This document shows, piece by piece, positions 10,449 to 19,780 of a stretch of 64,000 bases of DNA. The DNA is taken from NCBI GenBank assembly GCA_026874595.1, contig CM049318.1, forward strand, positions 259,241-323,240, given 5' to 3'. The notes below the pieces were generated by a model. The model had not been told where the DNA came from, searched no databases, and saw only the letters and a program-made list of their open reading frames with translations. This DNA is from Sipunculus nudus (lineage: Eukaryota; Annelida; Sipuncula; Golfingiida; Sipunculidae). A program made the position numbers and the translations under genes. Positions within the stretch are counted from its first letter, which is position 1; every line of letters starts with the position of its first letter.

Positions 10449-10830
10449 TCAGTTAACATGCCTAACACTATGCAATGTCAATGATAGTTGTCTAAAAGCC
10501 CTGTTAACATGTCTAACAGTCTGCACCGTCACTGATACTTGTCTAAAAGCACTGTTAACATGTCTTACAGTCTGCACGATCACTGAAGCTTGTCTAAAAG
10601 CCCACTTAACATGTCTAACAGTCTGCACGGTCACTGATACTTGTCTAAAAGCCCTGTTAACATGTCTAACAGTCTGCACGGTCACTGATACTTGTCTAAA
10701 AGCCCTGTTAACATGTCTTACAGTCTCCACGGTCACTGATACTTGTCTAAAAGCCCAGTTGACATGTCTAACAGTCTGTACGGTTACTGATACTTGTCTA
10801 AAAGCCCTGTTAACATGCCTAACAGTCATT
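10449..10830. repeat. 51-bp minisatellite (cluster 1)
   Basis: About 7.5 copies of a 51-bp unit (GTTAACATGTCTAACAGTCT...GATACTTGTCTAAAAGCC). Because 51 is a multiple of three, frames stay open on both strands (17-residue repeats such as LTCLTVCTVTDTCLKAL), but there is no other coding evidence. Confidence 0.9.
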
Positions 10831-10868
10831 CATACATACCGATATTCATTCATAAATACCTGTAAACA

Positions 10869-10871
<3 letters not shown>

Positions 10872-10936
<65 letters not shown>
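10872..10936. repeat. (TA)n microsatellite
   Basis: About 32 TA units right after the 51-bp minisatellite. Confidence 0.95.
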
Positions 10937-10937
<1 letters not shown>

Positions 10938-10959
10938 CAATGTCAACTGTATTCTAAGC

Positions 10960-11400
10960 TTAAGTTTGGGAGCATAATTCTATATGTTTAGCACCATAAC
11001 CATAAGTTTAGGACCATACCATCGTAAGTTTAGGATCATAACACTGTTAGTTTAGCACCATATCAATGTAATTTTAGGATCCTAACATAAGTGTAAGACC
11101 ATAACGCTAAGTTTAAGACCATAGCACTTCAAGTTTAGGAACATAACGTAAATTTAGGACCATATCACTGTATGTTTAGGAACCTAACAATGTAAGGTTA
11201 TGGACATAGTGTACGTCTACGACCATAACACTGTACCTTTAGGACCTTAACATGTTGAGTTGAGGACCTTAACACTGTCTGCAGTTGAAATTACAGTCAC
11301 TTGTCAGTGTTAGGAGCATAACCCGTCGAGTGTACGTTTATGACCATAACATGTTGAGTTGAGGACCTTAACACTGTCTTAAGTTGAAATTAGAATCACT
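10960..11400. repeat. Dispersed GTTTAGGACCATAAC repeat cluster
   Basis: At least twelve degenerate copies, spaced about 20-45 bp. Includes a duplicated ~60-bp segment (TGTTGAGTTGAGGACCTTAA) at 11,250 and 11,350. Confidence 0.7.
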
Positions 11401-11409
11401 TGTGGTAAA

Positions 11410-11590
11410 GCACTGTTCACATGTCAAACAGTATGCACGATCCCTGATACTTGTCTAAAAGTCATGTCAACAGGTCTAACAGTCTGCACGGTCACTGATA
11501 CTTCTCTAAAAGCCCAGTTAACATGTCTATCAGTCTGCACGGTCACTGATACTTGTCTGAAATCCCAATTAAGATGTCTAACAGTGTCCA
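11410..11590. repeat. 51-bp minisatellite (cluster 2)
   Basis: About 3.5 more diverged copies of the unit at 10,449, separated from it by the GTTTAGGACCATAAC cluster. Confidence 0.8.
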
Positions 11591-12181
11591 TGGTTATGGA
11601 CGCTGTTGTTAACGTTGACTTAAATACAAAGATGAACCGAGAAAGGTTAGTAATGATGCACAGCCATTACGTCCACAATGGAAATAAGTGAAAGAGTTCG
11701 TTTTCATATTGATCACAATGTTTTGGGGCACACGAACTTTCCATGTTATTCGTTATAACGGATGAGAGAGTCCTAGGTAAACAATACTTATTGCTGCTAC
11801 AAGGACACACGGTCCTGGAGAGATGCTCCCTCATCGCTGTGTTAGTAATGATGTACAGACATTATGTCTACAACGGAAATAAGGGAAAGAGTTCGTTTTT
11901 CATATTGACCACAATGTTTTTGGGCACACAATCTTTCCATGTTATTCGTTATAACGGGCGACAGAGTCCTAGGTCAAAAACAAGTGTCGCTGCTAAAAGA
12001 ACTGATAACAATTAACTTTAGAGAGAGATTAATGAGAGAGATATATATAGAGAGAGATAGAGAGAAAAAAGGGGAAATACATGGAGTAGACATAAAGACC
12101 GTGATGGAAAAGTACTATACTGACATATGACAAAAATCAATGATTAATCAACATTATTCCATTAAAATAAAAATTACTCAC

Positions 12182-12238
12182 TGGACATGTTTTTGTCTGT
12201 GTCGTCTGACGCCTCGCTTAACTGGCTGTCTTCTTCAC
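12182..12238 (-). CDS. Array-1 micro-exon, copy nearest array 2
   Basis: 57 nt, acceptor TTCATTCAG, donor GTGAGT. Product EEDSQLSEASDDTDKNMS with Ser at each junction (A|GT). The other two frames contain stops, so only phase 1-1 works. Acidic, Ser-rich, with casein-kinase-2-like S-x-x-E/D spacing. Confidence 0.55.
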
Positions 12239-12952
12239 CTGAATGAATAGATTTAAATCAGAAGGATTAATACATCGAAAAAGTGATCTTGTGCACAGAT
12301 TGAACTCAGAACGGTACAATAAATTTTCTAAAATAAATTGAAATTGTTTTTATACCTTATATATTAGTCTCGCCAGCTTCACTGTGACTGGAAGCTGATG
12401 TTAACGTTGAATTAAACACAAGCATCACGTTACTTGAGAGTGTAAGTTGGATAAGTGTTGCATTCAATGTTCTGAACCGGATTCAATCTAACGCATGGCT
12501 GCGCAAAGAACAGTTTAACAGAGAAAGGCTAGTGGTATAGCTTCACCTGCGGATAAAAAGAATATGTACAGACAAACACGGTCCTGGAGAGATGCTGTCT
12601 CATCGCTGTGTTAGTAATGATGTACAGCCATTATGTACACAAAGGAAATAGGGGTAAGAGTTCGTTTTTCATATCGACCACAATGTTCTGGTGCACACAA
12701 TCTTTCCATGTTATCCGTTATAACGGACGACAGGGTCCTAGGTAAAAAATACGTGTCGCTGCTAAAAGAACTGATAACAATTAACTGTAGAATTTTATGA
12801 GAGAGAGAGGGAGAAAGAAAGAAAAAGAGAGAGAGAGAAAAGGCGAAATACATTTAATAGATATAAAGACCGTGATGGAAAAGTACTTAACGGACATATG
12901 CCAAAAATCAATGAATATTAAACATTATTCCATTAAAATAAAAATTACTCAC

Positions 12953-13009
12953 TGGACATGACCATGTCTTTGTCGTCTGACGCCTCGCTTAACTGGCTGT
13001 CTTCTTCAC
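12953..13009 (-). CDS. Array-1 micro-exon
   Basis: 57 nt, acceptor TTCATTCAG, donor GTGAGT. Product EEDSQLSEASDDKDMVMS. Confidence 0.55.
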
Positions 13010-13748
13010 CTGAATGAATAGATTTAAATAAGAAGGATTAATAAATAGATTAAAATCAGAAGGATTAATACATCGCAAAAGTGATCTTGGGCCCAGATTG
13101 AACTCAGAACGGGAAGATAACCTTTCTAAAAGAAATTGAAATTGTTTTCACCTTATATGTTAGTCTCGCGAGCTTCACTGTGACTGGAAGCTGATGTTAA
13201 CGTTGAATTAAACACAAGCATCACGTTACTTGAGAGTGTAAGTTGGATAAGGGTTGCATTCAATGTTGTGAACCGGATTCAATCTAACGCATGGCTGCGC
13301 AAAGAACAGTTTAACCGAGAAAGGCTAGTGGTATAGCTTCACTTGCGATTAAAACGAATATGTACAGACAAACACGGTCCTGGAGAGATGCTGTCTCATC
13401 GCTGTGTTAGTAATGATGTACAGCCATTATGTACACAAAGGAAATAGGGGTAAGAGTTCGTTTTTCATATCGACCACAATGTTCTGGTGCACACAATCTT
13501 TCCATGTTATCCGTTGTAACGGACGACAGGGTCCTAGGTCAAAAATACGTGTCGCTGCTAAAAGAACTGATAACAATTAACTGTAGAATTTTATGAGAGA
13601 GAGAGGGAGAAAGAAAGAAAGAGAGAGAGAGAGAGAAAAGGCGAAATACATTTAATAGATATAAAGACCGTGATGAAAAGTACTAAACCGACATATGACA
13701 AAAATCAATGAATAATAAACATTATTCCAATAAAATAAAAATACTCAC

Positions 13749-13808
13749 TGCATTCAATGTTTAGGTCTTTGTCGTCTGACGCCGCGCTTAACTGGCCGTC
13801 TTCTTCAC
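13749..13808 (-). CDS. Array-1 micro-exon, one codon longer
   Basis: 60 nt. Product EEDGQLSAASDDKDLNIEC. The 3' end differs from its sisters by several bases, yet the net change is exactly +3, so phase 1-1 is kept. Acceptor CATTTAG, donor GTGAGT. Confidence 0.5.
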
Positions 13809-14512
13809 CTAAATGAACAGATTTAAAACAGAACAATTAATACATAGGAAAAGTGATCTTGTGCACAGATTGAACTCAGAACGGTAAGATAATTTTTCTA
13901 AAATATATTGAGATTTTTTTGTTCTCTTATATATTCGTCTCGCGAGCTTCACTGGAACTGGACGCTGTTGTTAACGTTGAATTAAACACAAGCATCACGT
14001 TACTTGACAGTGTAAGTTGGATAAGTGTTGCATTCAATGTTCTGAACCGGATTCAATCTAAAGCATGGCTACGCAGCAAACAGTTTAACAGAGAAAGGCT
14101 AGTGTTATGGCCTCAACTGCTGTAAAGAAAAATATGTACAGAAACAAACGGACCTGGAGAGATGCTCTCTCATCGCTGTGTTAGTAATGATGTACAGCCA
14201 TTATATACATAAAGGAAATAGGTGTAAGAGTTCGTTTTCATATCGACCACAATGTTTTGGTGCACACAATCTTTCCATGTTATTCGTTATAACGGATGAC
14301 AGAGTCCCAGGTAAAAAATACGTGTCGCTGCTAAAAGAACTGGTAACAATTAACTTTGGGATTTATGAGAGAGATGTATATATTCAAAGAGAGAGAGAAA
14401 AGAGGAAATATGTAGAGTGGACATACAGACCGCCATGGAAAAGTACTATGGCGACATATGACAAAAATCAATGAATAATCAACTTTATTGCATTTAATTT
14501 AAAATTACTCAC

Positions 14513-14569
14513 TGGACATGTTTATGTCTTTGTCGTCGGACGCCTCGCTTAACTGGCTGTCTTCTTCAC
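14513..14569 (-). CDS. Array-1 micro-exon
   Basis: 57 nt, intact splice sites. Product EEDSQLSEASDDKDINMS. Confidence 0.55.
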
Positions 14570-15270
14570 CTGAATGAACAGAAAGATTAATACATCGTAC
14601 AGTGGGCTTGTGCACAGATTGAACTCAGAACGGTAAGATGAATTTTATCAAATAAATTGATAGTTGAGTTTTTTTCCTAATATATTCGTTTCGCGAGCTT
14701 CACTGAGACTGGACGCTGTTGGTAACGTTGAATTAAACACAAGCATCACGTCACTTGAGAGTGTAAGTTGGATAAGTGTTGCATTCAATGTTCTGAACCG
14801 GATTCAATGTAACGCATGGCTGCGCAACGAACAGTTTAACATGAAAGGCTAGTGTTATAGCTTCACCTGTGGTAAAAAAGAATATGTACAGACAAACACG
14901 GTCCTGAAGAGATGCTGTCTCACGGCTGTGTTATTAATGATGTACAGCCATAATGTATCAATGGAAATTGGGGAAAGAGTTTGCTTTCAGATCAATCACA
15001 ATGTTTTGGGGCACACAATCTTTCCATGTTATCCGTTGTAACGGATGACAGAGTCCTAGGTCAAAAGTACGTGTCGCTGCCATAAGAACGGGTAACAATT
15101 AACTTTAGAATTTATAAGATAGAGAGAGAAAGAAAGAAAGAGAGAGAGAGAAAAGAGAAATACATAAAATAGACATAAAGACAGTTATGGAAAGTACTTT
15201 ATCGACATATGCCAAAAAGCAATGAATAATCAACATTATTCCAATAAATAAAAATTACTTTAACACTCAC

Positions 15271-15290
15271 TGGAAATGTTTCTGTCTTTG
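15271..15290 (-). pseudogene. Truncated array-1 micro-exon remnant
   Basis: The last ~20 bases of an array-1 exon and its GTGAGT donor are present, then homology breaks off with no acceptor. It lies inside the over-long (935 bp) unit between copies 14513 and 15448, the trace of an incomplete duplication or deletion. Confidence 0.5.
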
Positions 15291-15447
15291 GCGTTAAAAT
15301 TCATGAGAGCGAGTGAAAAAAATGAGAGCGAGAAAAGCGGAAATTCATAGAATAGACATAAAGACCCTGATGGAAAAGTACTTAACCGACATATGACAAA
15401 AATCAATGAATAATCAGCATTATTCCATTAAAGTAAAAATCACTCAC

Positions 15448-15504
15448 TGGACATGTTTCTGTCTTTGTCGTCTGACGCCTCGCTTAACTGGCTGTCTTCT
15501 TCAC
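15448..15504 (-). CDS. Array-1 micro-exon
   Basis: 57 nt, acceptor CTTTCAG, donor GTGAGT. Product EEDSQLSEASDDKDRNMS. Confidence 0.55.
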
Positions 15505-16196
15505 CTGAAAGAACAGATTGAAAACAGAACAGTCAATACATATGAAAAGTGATCTTGTGCACAGATTGAACTCCGAACGGTAAGATGATTTTTCTAAAAC
15601 AAATTGAAATTGTTTTTTTTTTCTCATATATATTCGTCTCGCGATCTTCACTGGGACTGGACGCTGTTGTTAACGTTGAATTAAACACGCGCATCACGTT
15701 ACTTGACAGTGTACGTTGTTCTGAACCGGATTCAATCTAAAGCATGGCTACGCAACAAACAGTTTAACAGAGAAAAGCTAGTGTTGTGGCTTCAACTATT
15801 GTAAAGAAGAATATGTACAGAAACAAACGGTTCCGGAGAGATGCTCTCTCACAGCTGTGTTAGTAATGTTGTACAGCCATTATGTATCAATGGATAGAGG
15901 GGAAAGAGTTCGTTTTCATATCGACCACAATGTTTGAGTGCACACAATCTTTCCATGTTATTCGTTATAACGGATGACAGAGTCCGGGGTCAAAAATACG
16001 TGTCCTTTCTACAAGAACTGATAACAATTAACTTAAGAATTTATGATAGAGCGAGAGAAAGAAAGAGAGAGAGAGAGAAAGAAAGAAAGGGGAAATCCAT
16101 AGAATGGACATAAAACCGTTAAGGCAAGTACTAGGGCGACATATGAAAAAATAAATGAATAATCAGCATTATTCCATTAAAGTGAAAATCACTCAC

Positions 16197-16253
16197 TGGA
16201 CATGCTTCTGTCTTTGTCTTCTGACGCAGCGCTTAACTTGCTGTCTTCTTCAC
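16197..16253 (-). CDS. Array-1 micro-exon (divergent)
   Basis: 57 nt, intact splice sites. Product EEDSKLSAASEDKDRSMS; several amino-acid changes from the consensus, none of which break the frame. Confidence 0.5.
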
Positions 16254-16818
16254 CTGAATGAACAGATTTAAAACAGAAAGATTAATACATGGTACAGTGG
16301 GCTTGTGCACAGATTGAACTCAGAACGGTAAGATGAATTTTATCAAATAAATTGATAGTTGAGTTTTTTCCCCTAATATATTCGTCTCGCGAGCTTCATT
16401 GGGACTGGACGGTGTTGTTAACGTCGAATTAAACACAAGCATCACGTTACTTGACAGTGTAAGTTGGATAAGTGTTGCATTCAATGTTCTGAACCGGATT
16501 CAATCTATATAACGTATGGCTGCGCAACAAACAGTTTAACAGAGAAAGGCTAGTGTAATGGCGTCAACTATTGTAAAGAAGAATATGTACAGAAACAAAC
16601 GGTCCTGGAGAGATGCTGTCTCACAGCTGTGTTAGTAATGATGTACAGGTATCATGCATCAATGGAAATAGGGGAAAGAGTTCGTTTTCATATCGACCAC
16701 AATGTTTTGGTGCACAGAATCTGTCCATGTTATTCGTTATAACGGTCCTAGGTAAAAAATACGTGTCGCTACTACAAGAACTAATAACAATTAACTTTAG
16801 AATTTTATGAAAGAAAGA

Positions 16819-16854
<36 letters not shown>

Positions 16855-16970
16855 AAAAAGGGGAAATATATTTAATAGACATAAAGACCGTCATGGAAAA
16901 GTACTATATCGACATATGACAAAAATCAATGAATAATCAACATTATTCCATCAAAGTAAAAAGTACTCAC

Positions 16971-17027
16971 TGGACATGTTTCTGTCTTTGTCTTCTGACG
17001 CCTCGCTTAACTGGCTGTCTTCTTCAC
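16971..17027 (-). CDS. Array-1 micro-exon, first copy, damaged acceptor
   Basis: Product EEDSQLSEASEDKDRNMS if spliced like its sisters, but the acceptor CAG reads CAC here. The next AG (GTGAAG, ending 17022) is exactly six bases inside the exon and would keep phase 1-1, losing two Glu. Either the copy is skipped or it uses this site. Confidence 0.4.
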
Positions 17028-17109
17028 GTGAATGAACAGATTTAAAACAGAAATATTAATACACCGGAAAAGTGATCTTGTGCACAGATTGAACTCAGAA
17101 CGGTAAGAT

Positions 17110-17303
17110 GATTTTTCAGAAATAAACAGACGGCCTGAGAAACCGTAGGGCAAAAGGCATAAATCATTCATTGTATCGGAATCATGACCGAAACACAACT
17201 GATAATAGAATATAAGACTGCTGTTAAATGTTATAAGATTATTGCTGTAAATGAATAATTACACACTAGATAAGATTATTTCATTAAAGAAATTATTACA
17301 CAC
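17110..17303 (-). other. Intron
   Basis: Non-repetitive AT-rich sequence between array 1 and exon 17304-17348. A short frame here (MCFGHDSDTMNDLC) has no splice support. Confidence 0.4.
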
Positions 17304-17348
17304 CCGAATCATCTTGGTCGTCGCTTGAACCAGTATCAGTACCGTACT
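17304..17348 (-). CDS. Acidic micro-exon upstream of array 1
   Basis: 45 nt, acceptor GCATTACAG, donor GTGTGT. Phase 1-1 product YGTDTGSSDDQDDS. Single copy. Its SSDDQDD core resembles the SEASDDKD of array 1, so it may be the ancestor or a diverged sister. Confidence 0.5.
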
Positions 17349-17687
17349 CTGTAATGCATATAATTATAAAAATGTTAAAGTTTTATTAATCGTATTCAAT
17401 TTATCAAATTAAAAACCTAAGAGGAATTTATAAATAAAATATTTGAGCTGTTATAATGAACAAACTCGTTATAAATGAGCTGTGGCCTGACCTGTGGCCT
17501 TACAGGTTGATTATCCGATAGAGTAATTTTTAAGTTCACCTAACTAGAGAGCTGACTTGGACATGAACAAAGTTTAACCGTGTTTATTTATGAGGTATTA
17601 AACAATTTGAGCTCAAGGATTAGGAATATGACAAATTGAAGAATATCTCATTCTGTATGCTTTGCAAAATGATTAGGCAATACCTAC

Positions 17688-17729
17688 CTAACTGGACTAC
17701 CTCAGGTGTCTCCAATTCTTCAGGTAATT
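17688..17729 (-). CDS. Acidic micro-exon LPEELETPEVVQL
   Basis: 42 nt, good acceptor (AATACATTTACAG) and donor GTAGGT. Phase 1-1 product LPEELETPEVVQL, joined by Glu codons (G|AA, G|AG) to its neighbours. Confidence 0.5.
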
Positions 17730-18033
17730 CTGTAAATGTATTGAATAAATTTTCTTAACTCAAATACGTTAGTTTATGAAAAAAAATACGACGTGAAAAA
17801 TATGACAATATTAAAACTTTAAATTTACTTTGGAGCTATCTTCCTGTGAAGCACAAATTAAAATACCACTATGTTATACATCAGAAAGCTATATATGACA
17901 CGGGTGACTCATTGGCACGAGGCTCAAGCCACGTAGTTAGTTCTATACACATGAACAGTACTAATAAAATGATTCGCTCACAAAAGTTGTTGGTTTAATA
18001 TAAATCAACATGATGCTTGCATGAATAACGTAC

Positions 18034-18065
18034 CTGGCATTGTTTCTTGCCCGAACATCTCAAGC
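18034..18065 (-). CDS. Possible first coding exon (MFGQETMP)
   Basis: 32 nt between TTTCAG and GTACGT. It contains an ATG from which MFGQETMP reads out in phase 1, fitting exon 17688-17729. Its length is not a multiple of three, so it cannot sit in frame behind exon 18278-18339; it is more likely an alternative first exon. Confidence 0.35.
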
Positions 18066-18277
18066 CTGAAAGCTGCAACAGATGTAAAACACAATACATT
18101 TAAACAGTAATGTGAAAGCTGGATAGATACTTGCTTGTATTGCGTTTGTTAATAGCTGGGTTGGAGATTTTTAAATAAAGTTTCAATTGTGATACCTTAA
18201 AAAGTTTTTTTCAGGATAACTTTTATAAAATATAAAGGTATCTTTTTCGCAAAATTAAGTTCAATAAAGAATCTGAC

Positions 18278-18339
18278 CTTTCCAAAACTCTTCATCCAGC
18301 TCTGGTGAATCCTTTTCTGCCATTTCATGAGGTTCTGGC
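18278..18339 (-). CDS. Possible alternative first coding exon (MAEKDSPELDEEFWK)
   Basis: Between a weak acceptor (TTTAAG) and a weak donor (GTCAGA). An ATG at 18321-18323 gives MAEKDSPELDEEFWK ending in phase 1, directly compatible with exon 17688-17729 (skipping 18034-18065). The frame is also open upstream of the ATG (PEPHE). Confidence 0.35.
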
Positions 18340-18795
18340 CTTAAATAAAATGTGACGAACTTAGTGTCATTGGCATGCACGGCAAAGTAAGGGTGTCATT
18401 TCACAAATGTCATTCGTCAACTAGATGGTAATATAAGCAGATAGCGAATTGAAGATATGGTACATGAGCGTTGGTATGAGTTAATCAACATCAGTATTGT
18501 TCGGTATGGAAAGTGCGTATTTATACACAAATTCTTGCATTTTGACACAGCATACACTGTAAAAGACAAGATGCTGATATATTTTGTAGAGTCATAGAAA
18601 AATCAAAATCAAAAAGATTTAATCTCGATCACGTGACAATATTTTACTAGCTTTTATTTTAACTAAGTAATTTTTGCACCAAATACTTTTCCAGAACCAT
18701 GTAAAAAGCGCGAGGGGTTGGAGTGTAGTGGTCGGTTCGGGATAAGAGTCTGACACGGTCACACACCAATCTATACTGTCATTGTGACAATGTGC
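18340..18795. other. Possible 5' flank of the gene
   Basis: Unique AT-rich sequence upstream of exon 18278-18339, with no clear TATA box or CpG cluster. If the candidate exon at 19326-19392 is real this is an intron instead. Confidence 0.25.
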
Positions 18796-19065
18796 AACAA
18801 TGTAAGTTTAGGACCATGACGTAAGTTTAGGACCAAAACGTAAGTTTAGGACCATAAAAATGCATGTTTTGGATTATATACCGACATATATACACATATA
18901 TACATATATAGAGAATGAACAATTTAGTTATAATGAACAACTTGTTATAATGAACAACTTGTTATAATGAACAATTTGGTTATAATGAACAACAGGACCT
19001 GTGTGCTTTCCAATGCATTAGCATTCACTTGACCCCTATGTATCTTTAGGACCATAACCCTCAAG
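18795..19065. repeat. GTTTAGGACCATAAC cluster and ~20-bp TTATAATGAACAAC repeat
   Basis: Four to five copies of GTAAGTTTAGGACCATAA, then four copies of a 20-bp repeat (CTTGTTATAATGAACAA) at about 18,915-18,995. Confidence 0.7.
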
Positions 19066-19325
19066 TTGAGTTCAAACGGTTATAAAAAGATATCCCTGGA
19101 AACATTATTAGAATTGTTAACACGTTTAAATTAAAACCACAAACATGTATGTTTTGAAACAAAACTCTTTTTTTATACATTTCAAGAACTTAATGAAAAT
19201 GTATAACCTGGGCATCGGACTAAGAATATTGAAACCCTTGTGACTGTAAGCCATAAATTTTTGTTTGTAATAAGTTACACTTGGAAAGCGGCAAATAATA
19301 AAAGTAGGAATGACCATCGAATTAC

Positions 19326-19392
19326 CATCGAATCTTGTGACCGGGTGCCTGATGGCTCTCCAACTTTAACACTCTTCAGCTTACTTAGCAAT
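19326..19392 (-). CDS. Candidate upstream exon
   Basis: A strong acceptor with a long pyrimidine tract (TTCTTTTCTCTTTGTACAG) precedes a stretch open in one frame only (LLSKLKSVKVGEPSGTRSQD). Two possible donors lie 11 nt apart (GTAATT after 19326, GTCATT after 19315). The second leaves phase 2, which fits exon 18278-18339. It may be coding or untranslated leader. Confidence 0.3.
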
Positions 19393-19780
19393 CTGTACAA
19401 AGAGAAAAGAAGTTAAAGAAAAAACTAAATATGTGAAAGTTGTGCAATATGTTCAACTTAATCTTATCACAGAATATGAGAAAAAATAAAACATGAAATA
19501 ATTTCAGTTTTTAACTCTAATATCTGTCAAAATTATATTTAGGTAAAATGATCAAAAATGATAACAAGTTGAAGCACTGGAAGTGAAACTTTTCCTATCA
19601 CTTACATATAAACATATGTACAAACACTAAATATATAATCTAGATACATTTAGAATTTTATTACAAAGATTGCAAGGGATACTTAAAGAAGCACTAACAT
19701 ATAGCATTTGACCTAGTACGAAATATATATACGCAATATACATATTCAATCTTATTATATTTATTAATGTATCATAATGA
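19393..19780. other. AT-rich spacer, nothing recognised
   Basis: No repeat, splice-bounded frame or RNA gene could be supported before the satellite begins. Confidence 0.4.

Larger units (their letters stand above)
11597..17110. repeat. Array 1: ~0.75-0.8-kb tandem repeat with micro-exons
   Basis: Micro-exon spacings are 771, 796, 764, 935, 749 and 774 bp; two partial units without exons precede them (11.6-12.1 kb). Each unit carries the exon, a conserved block (TTGCATTCAATGTTCTGAAC), a block with GAGAGATGCTGTCTCATCGC, and a variable (GA)n tract. Copies are more diverged than those of array 2, suggesting an older expansion. Long frames such as MLVMMYSHY are intronic shadows. Confidence 0.85.
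138..18339 (-). other. Predicted multi-exon gene: acidic micro-exon arrays + zinc fingers + tyrosine recombinase
   Basis: Gene model joined by hand from GT-AG splice sites. In transcription order: a start exon (18278-18339 or 18034-18065), two acidic exons, seven array-1 micro-exons, one middle exon, eight array-2 micro-exons, the zinc-finger/recombinase exon 1994-2883, then 1159-1419, 676-822, 334-387 and perhaps a short last exon ending at about 138. All upstream exons are phase 1-1 and the large exon begins with two bases, so the frame enters it correctly; the last recombinase exons are phase 0-0. The spliced product is about 800 residues. That the 3' exons form one recombinase is well supported. 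That every micro-exon belongs to the same transcript is inference from phase and order. An alternative is two genes, with the array a separate locus. Confidence 0.6.

Noticed and set aside
10449-10830. Regular repeats resembling a CRISPR array
   Set aside because: The units are contiguous with no unique spacers, and the context is eukaryotic; the same holds for the 18-bp and 152-bp arrays.
10405-10977. 190-codon frame of 17-residue repeats
   Set aside because: Produced by a 51-bp minisatellite (multiple of three); the opposite strand is equally open and the frame runs on into a (TA)n tract.
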